From Sphaerimonospora thailandensis (GTDB lineage: Bacteria > Actinomycetota > Actinomycetes > Streptosporangiales > Streptosporangiaceae): a stretch of DNA of 64,000 bases. Below are positions 23,852-32,271 of the stretch, in pieces (positions within the stretch are counted from its first letter, which is position 1; each line of letters opens with the position of its first letter). Under the pieces are notes generated by a model. It saw only the letters and a program-made list of their open reading frames with translations, was not told the origin of the DNA and ran no database searches. The translations under genes were made by a program, and so were the position numbers. The stretch spans positions 60,815 to 124,814 of the forward strand of contig NZ_BOOG01000021.1 of the NCBI RefSeq assembly GCF_016863115.1. The letters run 5' to 3'.

Positions 23852-24241
23852 GTGGCGGACATTGAGCTGGACGGGTCCGGCCTGCTCGACATCGTCAAGG
23901 CGTTGGACGGGGCGGAGCGCCAGGCGGCGAACCGGGCGTACGAGGTCGTCGAGAAGCACGCCAAGGAGCTGCGGAACGAGTGGCGGGACAATGCCCGTGA
24001 CACCGCCCGGCGGCACGGCCGGCACTACCCGAAGGCGATCACGGCCGAGCAGATCCCCGCGAAGGACGCGGTCGAGTGGGAGGTCGGTCCCGAGGAGATG
24101 CGGGAGCAGGGCGGCATGGGTCGCGGTTTCGAGTACGGCGGGCCGAGGCAACCGCCGCACTTGGACGGCGCCCGCGCGACGGTGAAGGTCGAACCTGGGT
24201 TCATCGCGGCGTTGGATGAGATCGCCCGGGATCTGCTGTGA
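23852..24241 (+). CDS. HK97 gp10-like tail/neck protein
   Basis: 129 aa, GTG start behind an AAAGGGGGG run. The N-terminal helix (LDIVKALDGAERQAANRAYE, VVEKHAKELRNEWRDNAR) followed by a small beta domain with FEYGGPRQPPH resembles HK97 gp10 proteins, which sit at the head-tail interface. It overlaps the next gene by 4 nt. Confidence 0.65.
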   Translation: MADIELDGSGLLDIVKALDGAERQAANRAYEVVEKHAKELRNEWRDNARDTARRHGRHYPKAITAEQIPAKDAVEWEVGPEEMREQGGMGRGFEYGGPRQPPHLDGARATVKVEPGFIAALDEIARDLL

Positions 24242-24651
24242 CCGAGCCGCTGGAATCGCTGCCGCTCGTCCAGGCGCTGCTCAAGATGCTCCAGGCCGCG
24301 CTCAGCCCGGGCTGCCCGGTCTACCTCGCGGGCGCGCCCCGGGACGCGCCTGAGAAGTACGCGGTGCTCTACCCCGACACCGGTGCCGAGTCGCAGGTGG
24401 ATCGGACGCTGGCCGACACCGGCCCGAACGACCTGCGCTACCAGATCACCAGCGTCGGCGTGGGGCCCGAACAGGCGCTGTGGGTCGCTGACCGCACCAA
24501 CGGCACGCTGCTCACCACCGCCCCCGTCGTGGCTGGGCGGCGGGTCCGCAAGGCCATACGGGAGGGATCCCAGCCCATGCGGCGCGACGACGACTCCACC
24601 GGCCTGTACTACGCGACCGCCCAGTACCTGACCCGGTCAGACCCCCTCTGA
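24238..24651 (+). CDS. Tail terminator-like protein
   Basis: 137 aa, GTG overlapping the previous TGA. VQALLKMLQAALSPGCPVYL, then RYQITSVGVGPEQALWVADR and LYYATAQYLTRSDPL fit the tail terminator (lambda gpU / HK97 gp11) fold and its syntenic slot just before the tail tube. A terminator hairpin follows. Confidence 0.7.
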   Translation: MTEPLESLPLVQALLKMLQAALSPGCPVYLAGAPRDAPEKYAVLYPDTGAESQVDRTLADTGPNDLRYQITSVGVGPEQALWVADRTNGTLLTTAPVVAGRRVRKAIREGSQPMRRDDDSTGLYYATAQYLTRSDPL

Positions 24652-24666
24652 CCCCTCATCGTCTCT

Positions 24667-24686
24667 GCCCGCCCTGGCGGGCTTTT
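24667..24686 (+). terminator. Intrinsic terminator before tail genes
   Basis: GCCCGCC / GGCGGGC stem with a very short loop and TTTT tail, 16 nt after the tail-terminator stop. Confidence 0.65.
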
Positions 24687-24707
24687 CGGCATGCCTAGGA
24701 GGAGCCG

Positions 24708-25040
24708 ATGGCAACCCGCACACCTCAGGCGATCACCGTGGGTGGCATCACACCCACCTACCACGCCGCTACCGCAGCCACCGGCGACAAGGTCAAGGCC
24801 GGCGACAGGACGTTCATCCACGTCCGGAACGGGGCCGGTGCGCCGGTCACCGTGACGTTCTCCGGCGTCGGCAAGACCTCCTACCAGGAGGACCTGCCCG
24901 ACAAGGCCTACACGGTCGCCGCCAGCGGAGAGCTGCTCATCCCGGTGCTGCCCTCGCTCGGTGACTCCGAGGACGGGAGCCTGGCCACGTTCGTCTGCTC
25001 GGCGGCCGCGGACGTCACGTTCGCCGCGCTGCGGATCTGA
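24708..25040 (+). CDS. Ig-like/decoration-type structural protein, 110 aa
   Basis: A beta-rich protein: FIHVRNGAGAPVTVTFSGVG, ELLIPVLPSLGDSEDGSLAT, FVCSAAADVTFAALRI. The composition and strand pattern resemble small decoration or head-fibre domains. It has its own AGGAGGAG Shine-Dalgarno after the terminator and lies between neck and tail-tube genes. Confidence 0.55.
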   Translation: MATRTPQAITVGGITPTYHAATAATGDKVKAGDRTFIHVRNGAGAPVTVTFSGVGKTSYQEDLPDKAYTVAASGELLIPVLPSLGDSEDGSLATFVCSAAADVTFAALRI

Positions 25041-25048
25041 GGCCGCTG

Positions 25049-25258
25049 ATGCCGATCACACGGGTCCAGGTCCGCCACAAAGAAAGCGGCGCGACGGCGG
25101 AGATCTCGCCCGCAGCGCTGCGCTACTTCCCCGACTACGAACTCGTCGAGCCGGACGGCGCGCCAGCGCCCGCCGCCCCGGCAGGCGCTCCGCCGGAGCC
25201 CGCCCGGCCGTCCACCGCCCCGAGGCCGCGCCGCGCGGCCAACGCCGACAAGGAGTAA
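25049..25258 (+). CDS. Hypothetical protein, 69 aa
   Basis: The first 35 residues form a small domain (ITRVQVRHKESGATAEISPA, YFPDYELVEPDG); the remainder is a proline/alanine-rich basic tail. Such FxxyELV modules appear in tail-tube-adjacent actinophage genes. No function assigned. Confidence 0.5.
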   Translation: MPITRVQVRHKESGATAEISPAALRYFPDYELVEPDGAPAPAAPAGAPPEPARPSTAPRPRRAANADKE

Positions 25259-25262
25259 CCCA

Positions 25263-25754
25263 ATGGCAGACACCGAAGACCTGCTTGGCGATGGCTATTA
25301 CAAGGTCGCGTGGTGCTTGAACATCGCCAACATCGCCGCGCCGACCGTGGACGAACTGAACGCGGGCGTCGAGCTGCAGAAGTACATCACCCGCGATGGG
25401 CTCAACATCACGTCGGACCAGGGCGAGGTGGACAACAGCTCGCTCGCGTCCACGGGCCCAACCGCGCGTGGAGGCTCCAGCACGTTCAACATCGAGCTGA
25501 CATGCAAGATCAAGAAGAACCCCGCCGAGAACGTTGCGCAGAACACCCTGGTGAAGGGCCAGATGGGGTTCCTCGCCGTGCGGAGCAACCTGCCGCACAC
25601 TGACGCCTGGGCGGAGGGGCAGAGGGTCAAGATCTACCCGGCAGAGTGCGGTCATCCCAATGAGCCGATCGCCGCCCCGAACGAGGTGCAGAAATTCGTC
25701 AGCAAGATCTTCAACCACAGCCCGGCTGACACCAACGCGGTAGTCGCCGCATGA
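25263..25754 (+). CDS. Major tail (tube) protein
   Basis: 163 aa. Syntenic position and content (YYKVAWCLNIANIAAPTVDE, INITSDQGEVDNSS-type strand, FNIELTCKIKKNPAEN) fit a siphovirus tail tube protein. It precedes the frameshifted chaperone gene, as usual. ATG after GGAGTAACCCA. It overlaps the chaperone by 4 nt. Confidence 0.75.
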   Translation: MADTEDLLGDGYYKVAWCLNIANIAAPTVDELNAGVELQKYITRDGLNITSDQGEVDNSSLASTGPTARGGSSTFNIELTCKIKKNPAENVAQNTLVKGQMGFLAVRSNLPHTDAWAEGQRVKIYPAECGHPNEPIAAPNEVQKFVSKIFNHSPADTNAVVAA

Positions 25755-26260
25755 CGGACATCAACGACGTCATCGCCAACGCCAGACCGGCGACCAAAAC
25801 GGTCCCGCTGTGCCTGGCCGGTGATCTGCAGGCCGAATGGGAAGACCTGGACCGGCAGCGCCGGGAACTGCTGGCCAAGCCCCGCGAAGACTCCCTCGCC
25901 AGCGACGGCGGGGAGCTCCGCGAGGTCGAGGAACTGATGGACGCCATCCGTGAGCAGATGGCCGAAAAGGTCGTGCCTTTCAAGATCCAGGGGCTACCAA
26001 AGCGGCCGTGGAAAGCGCTCGCCGACCAGCACCCGCCCCGCGAGGCCGATCGGGAAAACGGCCTGGACTACCACGCCGACACCTTCCCCCTGGCGGCGCT
26101 CGTCGCCTGCTGTATCGACCCGAAGATGACGCCCGAGCAGGCCGAACGGCTCGTCGACGAGGCCCTCACTCAGGGCCAGTGGGATGAGCTGTGGATGGCC
26201 ATCATCAGCGTGAACAAGCTGAAGGTGAACGTCCCAAAATCCGTGAGCGGCTCCGCCTAG
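25751..26260 (+). CDS. Tail assembly chaperone (G-type)
   Basis: 169 aa. Helical, with LCLAGDLQAEWEDLDRQRRE and a C-terminal region NKLKVNVPKSVSGSA. It lies between the tube and tape measure genes, the slot of lambda G/GT chaperones. Near its end the CCCAAAA heptamer (26233-26239) is in the X-XXY-YYZ register, and the -1 frame stays open to 26631, so a fraction of ribosomes should make the longer fusion. Confidence 0.8.
   Translation: MTDINDVIANARPATKTVPLCLAGDLQAEWEDLDRQRRELLAKPREDSLASDGGELREVEELMDAIREQMAEKVVPFKIQGLPKRPWKALADQHPPREADRENGLDYHADTFPLAALVACCIDPKMTPEQAERLVDEALTQGQWDELWMAIISVNKLKVNVPKSVSGSA
26233..26239 (+). other. -1 ribosomal frameshift site (CCCAAAA)
   Basis: In the zero frame the bases read gtC CCA AAA tcc, an exact X-XXY-YYZ slippery heptamer. 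Slipping back one base continues as I-R-E-R-L-R-L-G-G-H into the downstream frame. It is placed 21 nt before the zero-frame stop. Confidence 0.75.
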
Positions 26261-26631
26261 GCGGCCATGAGGAGATGGCCGTCGCCCGCGCTTACCAGAT
26301 CCCACGATCCACGGTCCTGGGGCGGCCGGCGCGGGCACGCACCGTCTACTTCTACGACGAGGAGACCGGGCGCCTGTCCCACTCTGAGACGGTGTGGGAG
26401 CCCACGTGGGATGACGACGACGTGGACTGGGCGCTGGCCGACATGGCGAATCGCGCGGAGGCCTGCCATACCTGCGGGGAGCCCACGTCGGAGACGACCC
26501 GTCCGGAGGCGGAGGGCCGGTACGTGGCGGCCGCCGTGCGGTGTCACGCCTGCACCCCGTTGGAGAAGGAACGGGCGAAGTGGGCCCAGGCGCCTCCCGG
26601 GATGCTGTTCTCGGTACAGCGCCGCGAGTGA
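26239..26631 (+). CDS. Frameshifted extension of tail assembly chaperone (T part)
   Basis: 130 codons reached by -1 slippage, giving a 293-residue GT-type fusion. A separate start at ATG 26275 with GAGGAG is also possible. The extension contains a zinc-ribbon, CHTCGEPTSETTRPEAEGR then VRCHACTPLEKER, which is unusual for lambda T but seen in actinophage counterparts. It is expected to bridge tube protein and tape measure during assembly. Confidence 0.7.
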   Translation: MRERLRLGGHEEMAVARAYQIPRSTVLGRPARARTVYFYDEETGRLSHSETVWEPTWDDDDVDWALADMANRAEACHTCGEPTSETTRPEAEGRYVAAAVRCHACTPLEKERAKWAQAPPGMLFSVQRRE

Positions 26632-26632
26632 G

Positions 26633-26800
26633 TCAGTGCGTTAACGCCCCGCCGATCGCGCTGACTATCAAGATCACAACGATGGTGATGCCGATCGGCA
26701 AGATCACGTTCTTGAACGTCTTCTTGAACCCAGTGGCCCACTCATCGAAATCCCGGGGGTCGTCCGGCCCGCCCTGCATGTCCTCGATCCTGCGGAACAT
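26633..26800 (-). CDS. Small single-span membrane protein on opposite strand (moron-like)
   Basis: 55 aa, ATG 26800 with GGAAAGG eight nt upstream. An acidic N-terminus (MFRRIEDMQGGPDDPRDFDE) and a basic patch FKKTFK precede one hydrophobic span (ILPIGITIVVILIVSAIGGA). It is inserted antisense between the tail chaperone and the tape measure, where late operons are normally uninterrupted. It may be expressed in the lysogen and could exclude superinfecting phages, but that is inference. Confidence 0.65.
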   Translation of the reverse strand: MFRRIEDMQGGPDDPRDFDEWATGFKKTFKNVILPIGITIVVILIVSAIGGALTH

Positions 26801-26908
26801 CCCTATGCCCTTTCCGTCGGTACTCCCGATCCACCCGTGATCGTGACACCGCCCGGTGCCGGGCGCCCGGCAATCGCCTGAATTGAGATGAATGGGCGGA
26901 GGTGAGCT

Positions 26909-29900
26909 GTGGCTGACCGCTCTGTCAGCATCTCCCTGCGTGCCCGTGTCGGCGACTACATCGCGGGCATGCGGCAGGCCAAGGGCGAGACCACGAATCT
27001 CGGCCGGCAGATGACCGAGACCGGCCACTCGGCCGACCGGATGCGTCAGCGCCTGGAGGCGGCTACCAAGGCGCTGCCGAAGATCAAGATTGACGCGGAC
27101 TCGACTGAGGCGGAAAGGAAGTTCGCCGAGCTTCGCCGCGAGCTAGAGAGCTTGAGCGGCAAAAAGATCGGCATCGACGTCAGCAGCGAGGAGGCCCACG
27201 CGGAGATCCAGCGGATCGAGCGTGAGCTGCAGCAGCTGCAGATGACCGAGGTGGACGTCAACGTCCGCGCGGACATCGGGGAGGCCCTCGCCAAGCTCCG
27301 CACGGTTGACCATGAGGTGTCCAAGGTCAACGGCCGTACCGCCCGGGTGAACGTCGACGCCGACGTCGGCGGGGCACTCATGGGGATCGGCATGGTCGCC
27401 GGTGCGCTCGCATCCCTGCCCGCGGTCACCACGGTCGCGGTCGGCGTCGGCGCGCTCGGCGCCGCGTTCACCGCGGCGGGGGTCGGTGCGGCCGGGATGG
27501 CTGCCGTCGCCGTCCCGTCGCTGGGCCGGATCAACGAGGCGCTCAGGCAGCAGGAGACCGCGGCCGGGGGCGCGGGCGGGGCCGTCAAGTCGGCGGCTCA
27601 GTCTGCGGCCGAGGCAGCGCAGCGGTCGCTGCAGCTGGAGCAGGCTGAGCGGCGTGTCACCGACGCGAAGAAGACGGCTAAGCAGGCCGAGCAGGACCTG
27701 ACGCAGGCCCGCCGCGATGCCCGGCAGGCGGCCGAGGAACTCACCCGTGCGGTGCGGGACCAGGCCCTCAGCGAGGAAGACGCCGCGCTGTCCGTGCGGG
27801 AAGCCGAGGCACGGCTGGCCGAGGTCATGGCCGACCCGGAGTCGACCGGACTGCAGCGGGAGCGGGCTGAGCTGTCCTACCGGCAGGCCCTGGCACGGCT
27901 GGACAACGAGACGGTCCGCACGAAGGAGCTCGCCGCAGAGAAGCGGAAAAGCGACAAAGCCGGGGTCGAGGGGTCGGACCAGGTCCGCGCGGCGAAGGAC
28001 AAGCTGAAGAAGGCCAACGACGACCTCAAGATCGCCGAGCAGCAGCTCAAGGTCCTGCAACTGCAGCAGAAGGCCGCGATGCAGCAGACCGGCGGCGCGG
28101 CCGGCGGGGCCGCCAGCAAGATGGCTGAGCTGACCAAGGCCGAGCAGCAGCTGGCCAAGGAACTCAAGATCTTCAAGGACGAGTACGAGGACTGGCAGAA
28201 GAGCCTGCAGGGGGACGTGTTTCCGGCGATCTCCGGTGGCCTGGATTTGGTGCGGGCTGCCCTGCCGAAGATCTCACCTCTGGTGAAGACCGCCTCCAAG
28301 AGCTTCGTCGACCTGGAGAAGGACGCTAAGGCCGCCCTTGAGGGCCCGTTCTGGACGCAGTTCCTGTTCAACCTGAACACTCACATGCCCACGGCAGTTG
28401 AGGGGCTTGGGCATATTTTCGGGAACACTTTCCATGGCATGGCTGGTGTGCTGGACGCATTCTTGCCGCACACCGACAGTGTGATCTCCTCGCTTGAGAC
28501 CGGAACCAAGCGGTTCGCCGACTGGGGCGAGCAGCTGAAAAACAATCCCGGCTTCAAGGCGTTTGTGGAGTACGCGAAGGAGAACGCCCCCAAGGTTGGT
28601 GAGCTACTCGGCAACGTTGCGACCGCCGTAGGGAACATCCTCACTGCCGGGGCTGATGCGGGTAGCACGACCTTGGACATCCTGATCGATATCTCCGCCA
28701 AGCTGCGCGATCTCAGCCCCGAGCAGATCCAGGCGATCGCCCTCGGTATCGCCGCGGTCATGGCCGCGGCCAAGCTCGGCGCCACCCTCAAGCTCGGCGC
28801 GTTCGCCCTGCTGGCGGACCTGCTGAGCGATATGAGCCCGGGGCAGATCAAGGCACTTGCCCTGGCCATCGGCGCCGTCTTCCTGGCCGTGAAGGGCTAC
28901 CAGGCGATCAGCGGCGCCGCAGACATGCTGAAAACGTTCCGCGGTCGCATCTCCGACGTCGGCGAGGCTGCGTCCGGCGCCAAGGGCAAGCTCGCGACTT
29001 TCGGCAAGGTCGCTGCTGGGCTGACCATCGCTGCTGTCGGACTGGATGCGATCGGCTCCGGCATCAATGCGCTGAAGGGGCAGTCCCAGGGGATCGACAA
29101 GCTCACTCGGGCGATGCAGGAACTGGGGGATACAGGCAAGTTCACCGGCGACCTGATGTCCCAGTGGCCTGAGAGCACCTGGCACGGGTTTGAAACCTCG
29201 ATGGAGAATTTTGCTGACGGTGTCCGTGAAACTCTCACCCCGACGTTTTGGGAAAAGTACCTGCACCACCCTGTCTCGGAGTTCGCCGCGATTCTGCCGG
29301 GGATCGACAGCACCATTGACCGGCTGGAGCAGAAGTTCTCCGACATGGACACCGTGCTGGCGAACATGGTCGAGTCGGGCAATGGCGAGAAGGCAGCGAA
29401 GGCGTTCGAAGAGCTTGCCCGCCAGGCGAAGGAAGCAGGAGTCCCAGCGGACCAGCTGAAGACGCTATTCCCGGAGTACACGCTGGCCGTCGGCCAGGCA
29501 GAGCGAGCCACTGCTGACGCGGCAAAGGCGATCGGCGACGCGAAGACCAAGTTGGATGATTTCAAATCGTCGATGTCGGAGTTCACCAGTCGTACGGACT
29601 TCGCCAGCGCGGTGGAAACCCTGAAGGGCAAGTACGTCGACATGCGGAAAGCCCTGCAGGACGCGAACGGCACCCTGGACATCAGCAAGGCGAAAACCGA
29701 CGAGCAGCGGAACGCGGTCATCACCGCCCGAGAAAAATTCGGCGATCTGATCGGAAGTGTCCGCGAGCTGGCCGACAAGCAGAAAGATCTCGGCGGGACG
29801 GCCGAGGATGTCAGGGGGGCGGTCCTGGACCAGGTCGGCGCCCTGCTCAAATTGGCGGGAAAGTCCAAGGACGCCAAAGATCTTGTGTATGACCTGGCCC

Positions 29901-31207
29901 GGAATTTCGGGATCACCAAGACGGAGGCGGACAAGGCCAAGGGCGGCGTCAAGGACGTCAAGGAAGCCCTGGACAAGCTCCGGAACAAGCAGGTCAAGGT
30001 CACGGCCGACACGAGCCAGGCTGAGAACGCGATCAAGACGTTGATCAACAAGTACAACGGCTACAAGATCGTCACACAGGTCGACACGAAAACCGGCCGC
30101 TCCACCACCTCCTACATCAAGGAGGAAGCCGGCGGGGTCTTGGCCTACGCCGCCGGTGGGATCGAGGCGTACGCCACCGGCGGACGCCGCTCAACCCCGC
30201 CGCAGGTCGCCGCCAACCCGACGATCCTGTTCGGCGAAGGCAAAGGCAGGGAGTATTTCATCCCGACCGACCCCACCTACCGCTCCCGCGCGGTGACGTT
30301 CCTGGAGCAGGCGGCCGGCGAGTTCGGCATGCAGGTCGTGCCCGTCCTCGACAGACTGGCCTCCCGGGCCACCGTCCCCACCGTCACCGCCGATGGCGGG
30401 CGTGGCGAGGTCATGGTGAGTCTGGACAACCTCGAGCCGCTGTCTCGGGGCGTGGATGACACGGGCCGGGTGGTGTCTCGGGCGGTGACGGATGCCGCGG
30501 CTGAGACGGCGGGCGCGGCCGACCAGCTCGCCGGGACTGTGGGTGGTGCGCTCGATGGCCTGTCCGGGCCGATCGGTGCCCTGTCCGGGTCGATCGACCG
30601 GCTGGCGTCGTCGGTGGACCGGCTCGCAGGATCAGCGGCTGGGGCGGGGCCAGGCTCGTCGACGCCCTCGAGCGGGCCGATGTCGACGGCGACGGCGGCG
30701 AAGGTCGGGAAGGCGATGGCGGCGAACGCGAAGAAGCTCCTGCCGACGCCGCGGCCGAAGGGCGGGCTGATCGAGGGGTCCGGCCCGGACGCCGCACCCG
30801 CACCGGTGATGGTGACGCTGCAGCCGATGGCTGATGGCGGGCTGGTCACGTCCCCGACGATCCTGGCTGGTGAGGCCGGGGCGGAGATGGTCATCCCGTT
30901 GGAGCGGCGTGCTCGTGGGGCCGAGCTGCTCGGGCAGGCGGCATCCCGGCTGGGGTACACGGTGCTGCCGTCCCGGTCGCTGACGGAGCCCCGGTATGTG
31001 ACGGGCGGCGGGGGCGGTGGCCAGGCGGCGGCGCTGGAGGAGCGGTTCATCCGCCGCTTGGAGACGCTCGTGGAGCGGATGACGGGCGGGGCCCCAGGGC
31101 CGTCTGGTGGTGTGACGGTGAATATGCCGGACGCGGTGATCCGCGAGGAGGCCGACGTCTACAGGATCGGCGCGGAGTTCGGGTTCAACCTCCGCGACCG
31201 CGGCTGA
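26909..31207 (+). CDS. Tape measure protein, 1432 aa
   Basis: GTG after GGAGGTGAGCT. It starts ADRSVSISLRARVGDYIAGM, a typical tape-measure N-terminus. It then has long coiled coils (residues about 220-430), hydrophobic segments (about 150-200 and 580-640) that may insert into the membrane, and a glycine/alanine-rich C-terminus with two related blocks, PTILFGEGKGREYFIPTDPT and PTILAGEAGAEMVIPLERRA. At about 0.15 nm per residue it predicts a tail near 0.2 micrometre. No peptidase motif is obvious. Confidence 0.92.
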   Translation: MADRSVSISLRARVGDYIAGMRQAKGETTNLGRQMTETGHSADRMRQRLEAATKALPKIKIDADSTEAERKFAELRRELESLSGKKIGIDVSSEEAHAEIQRIERELQQLQMTEVDVNVRADIGEALAKLRTVDHEVSKVNGRTARVNVDADVGGALMGIGMVAGALASLPAVTTVAVGVGALGAAFTAAGVGAAGMAAVAVPSLGRINEALRQQETAAGGAGGAVKSAAQSAAEAAQRSLQLEQAERRVTDAKKTAKQAEQDLTQARRDARQAAEELTRAVRDQALSEEDAALSVREAEARLAEVMADPESTGLQRERAELSYRQALARLDNETVRTKELAAEKRKSDKAGVEGSDQVRAAKDKLKKANDDLKIAEQQLKVLQLQQKAAMQQTGGAAGGAASKMAELTKAEQQLAKELKIFKDEYEDWQKSLQGDVFPAISGGLDLVRAALPKISPLVKTASKSFVDLEKDAKAALEGPFWTQFLFNLNTHMPTAVEGLGHIFGNTFHGMAGVLDAFLPHTDSVISSLETGTKRFADWGEQLKNNPGFKAFVEYAKENAPKVGELLGNVATAVGNILTAGADAGSTTLDILIDISAKLRDLSPEQIQAIALGIAAVMAAAKLGATLKLGAFALLADLLSDMSPGQIKALALAIGAVFLAVKGYQAISGAADMLKTFRGRISDVGEAASGAKGKLATFGKVAAGLTIAAVGLDAIGSGINALKGQSQGIDKLTRAMQELGDTGKFTGDLMSQWPESTWHGFETSMENFADGVRETLTPTFWEKYLHHPVSEFAAILPGIDSTIDRLEQKFSDMDTVLANMVESGNGEKAAKAFEELARQAKEAGVPADQLKTLFPEYTLAVGQAERATADAAKAIGDAKTKLDDFKSSMSEFTSRTDFASAVETLKGKYVDMRKALQDANGTLDISKAKTDEQRNAVITAREKFGDLIGSVRELADKQKDLGGTAEDVRGAVLDQVGALLKLAGKSKDAKDLVYDLARNFGITKTEADKAKGGVKDVKEALDKLRNKQVKVTADTSQAENAIKTLINKYNGYKIVTQVDTKTGRSTTSYIKEEAGGVLAYAAGGIEAYATGGRRSTPPQVAANPTILFGEGKGREYFIPTDPTYRSRAVTFLEQAAGEFGMQVVPVLDRLASRATVPTVTADGGRGEVMVSLDNLEPLSRGVDDTGRVVSRAVTDAAAETAGAADQLAGTVGGALDGLSGPIGALSGSIDRLASSVDRLAGSAAGAGPGSSTPSSGPMSTATAAKVGKAMAANAKKLLPTPRPKGGLIEGSGPDAAPAPVMVTLQPMADGGLVTSPTILAGEAGAEMVIPLERRARGAELLGQAASRLGYTVLPSRSLTEPRYVTGGGGGGQAAALEERFIRRLETLVERMTGGAPGPSGGVTVNMPDAVIREEADVYRIGAEFGFNLRDRG

Positions 31208-31249
31208 CGACACTCCCCCCTTTTCCTACTCGTGAGAGGTGGTTTCAGC

Positions 31250-31528
31250 ATGCCCAGATTCGATCCCGACTCCGGGATCACGTACGGCGAGTACCTGCGG
31301 CGCAAGGGCATCCAGGTCAAGGGCGACAGGAGTGTGCCGCGCCGCCGGGAGACCCGCGATCAGGACGGCCGCCTGGTCCGTGAGGTGGCGGAGATGACCG
31401 ACTCCGGCGCTGTCAGCATCGTCCGGAACCGCACCTCGGCGCGGGGTGAGCACCAGGACGTCCACATGCACATGCCGACCCTGCGCGGCGGCGCAGGGGT
31501 CCTGACGCCGGGGGTGCAGACCCGGTGA
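31250..31528 (+). CDS. Hypothetical tail-region protein, 92 aa
   Basis: ATG 31250 after GAGAGGTGG. Basic protein: DSGITYGEYLRRKGIQVKGD, RRRETRDQDGRLVREVAEMT, NRTSARGEHQDVHMHMPTL. It overlaps the next gene. It lies directly behind the tape measure and may be a tail-tip accessory; not recognised. Confidence 0.55.
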   Translation: MPRFDPDSGITYGEYLRRKGIQVKGDRSVPRRRETRDQDGRLVREVAEMTDSGAVSIVRNRTSARGEHQDVHMHMPTLRGGAGVLTPGVQTR

Positions 31529-31809
31529 GCGCACGCATGGAGGCGATCCGCCGCCGGGCCGAGGTGGAGATTCTCGAGCTGTGCGCGGACCAGCAGGAGC
31601 GCCTGGCCGAGGCCAAGCAGGCGTTCGACGCCGACCCCAGCCCGGAGACGCTGGCCGCGAAGAAGCAGGCGATGGCGGAGATGCGTTCGTTCCGGGCGTG
31701 GCTGCGCTCGGCTGGGCGGCCGGTCATCTCCGACGGCGGGGGTGACGCGGTGGTGCAGTCGCAGACGGTCGAGGAGCGTCCGGCGGGCCGCGCGAGGAGG
31801 GGTGCCTGA
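31525..31809 (+). CDS. Hypothetical helical protein, 94 aa
   Basis: GTG overlapping the previous stop. A single long helix is predicted (MEAIRRRAEVEILELCADQQ, ERLAEAKQAFDADPSPETLA). The following ATG overlaps its stop. Function unknown; probably tail-tip associated by position. Confidence 0.5.
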   Translation: MSARMEAIRRRAEVEILELCADQQERLAEAKQAFDADPSPETLAAKKQAMAEMRSFRAWLRSAGRPVISDGGGDAVVQSQTVEERPAGRARRGA

Positions 31810-32249
31810 TGGCGTGGAGCAAGTCCGGGCTGATGTATCAGGCCCAGATAGACCAGTGGGACCCGTCGAGTCTCGGCTTGGATTTGACGGCCGAGGATTG
31901 GAAGTGCCCGTTTTTCGGCTCGGCGGTGACGCCGGATTTCACGGCCGATCTGGGGTATGGCACCGCACCGTGGGATGCCGGGGAGGCGGCGGGTGCGGGG
32001 TACACGGCTGGTGGGCCTCTGCTGTCGAGTACGACGCTGGCGATCGTCGGCAATCAAATGGTTTGGGACGCTGACAATGTCGAGCTGACCGCCAGCACGA
32101 TTCAGGCTGAGGGCGCGCTCCTGTACTCACCGCCCAAGGGGGGTCGTGCGCTCGCGGCGGTGTGGTTCGGCGCGCCGAGGGAGACGCAGGACGGCACGTT
32201 TTTGATCACGTGGGCTAGCGGGGGTATCGCCGCTTTCACCATCCCCTGA
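31809..32249 (+). CDS. Minor tail protein, 146 aa
   Basis: Glycine- and aromatic-rich beta protein (FFGSAVTPDFTADLGYGTAP, YSPPKGGRALAAVWFG, TFLITWASGGIAAFTIP), typical of actinophage minor tail proteins. It is coupled to the preceding gene and lies before the Dit-like gene. Confidence 0.6.
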   Translation: MAWSKSGLMYQAQIDQWDPSSLGLDLTAEDWKCPFFGSAVTPDFTADLGYGTAPWDAGEAAGAGYTAGGPLLSSTTLAIVGNQMVWDADNVELTASTIQAEGALLYSPPKGGRALAAVWFGAPRETQDGTFLITWASGGIAAFTIP

Positions 32250-32271
32250 TCGAGCTGGAGGGCGGTGAGTC

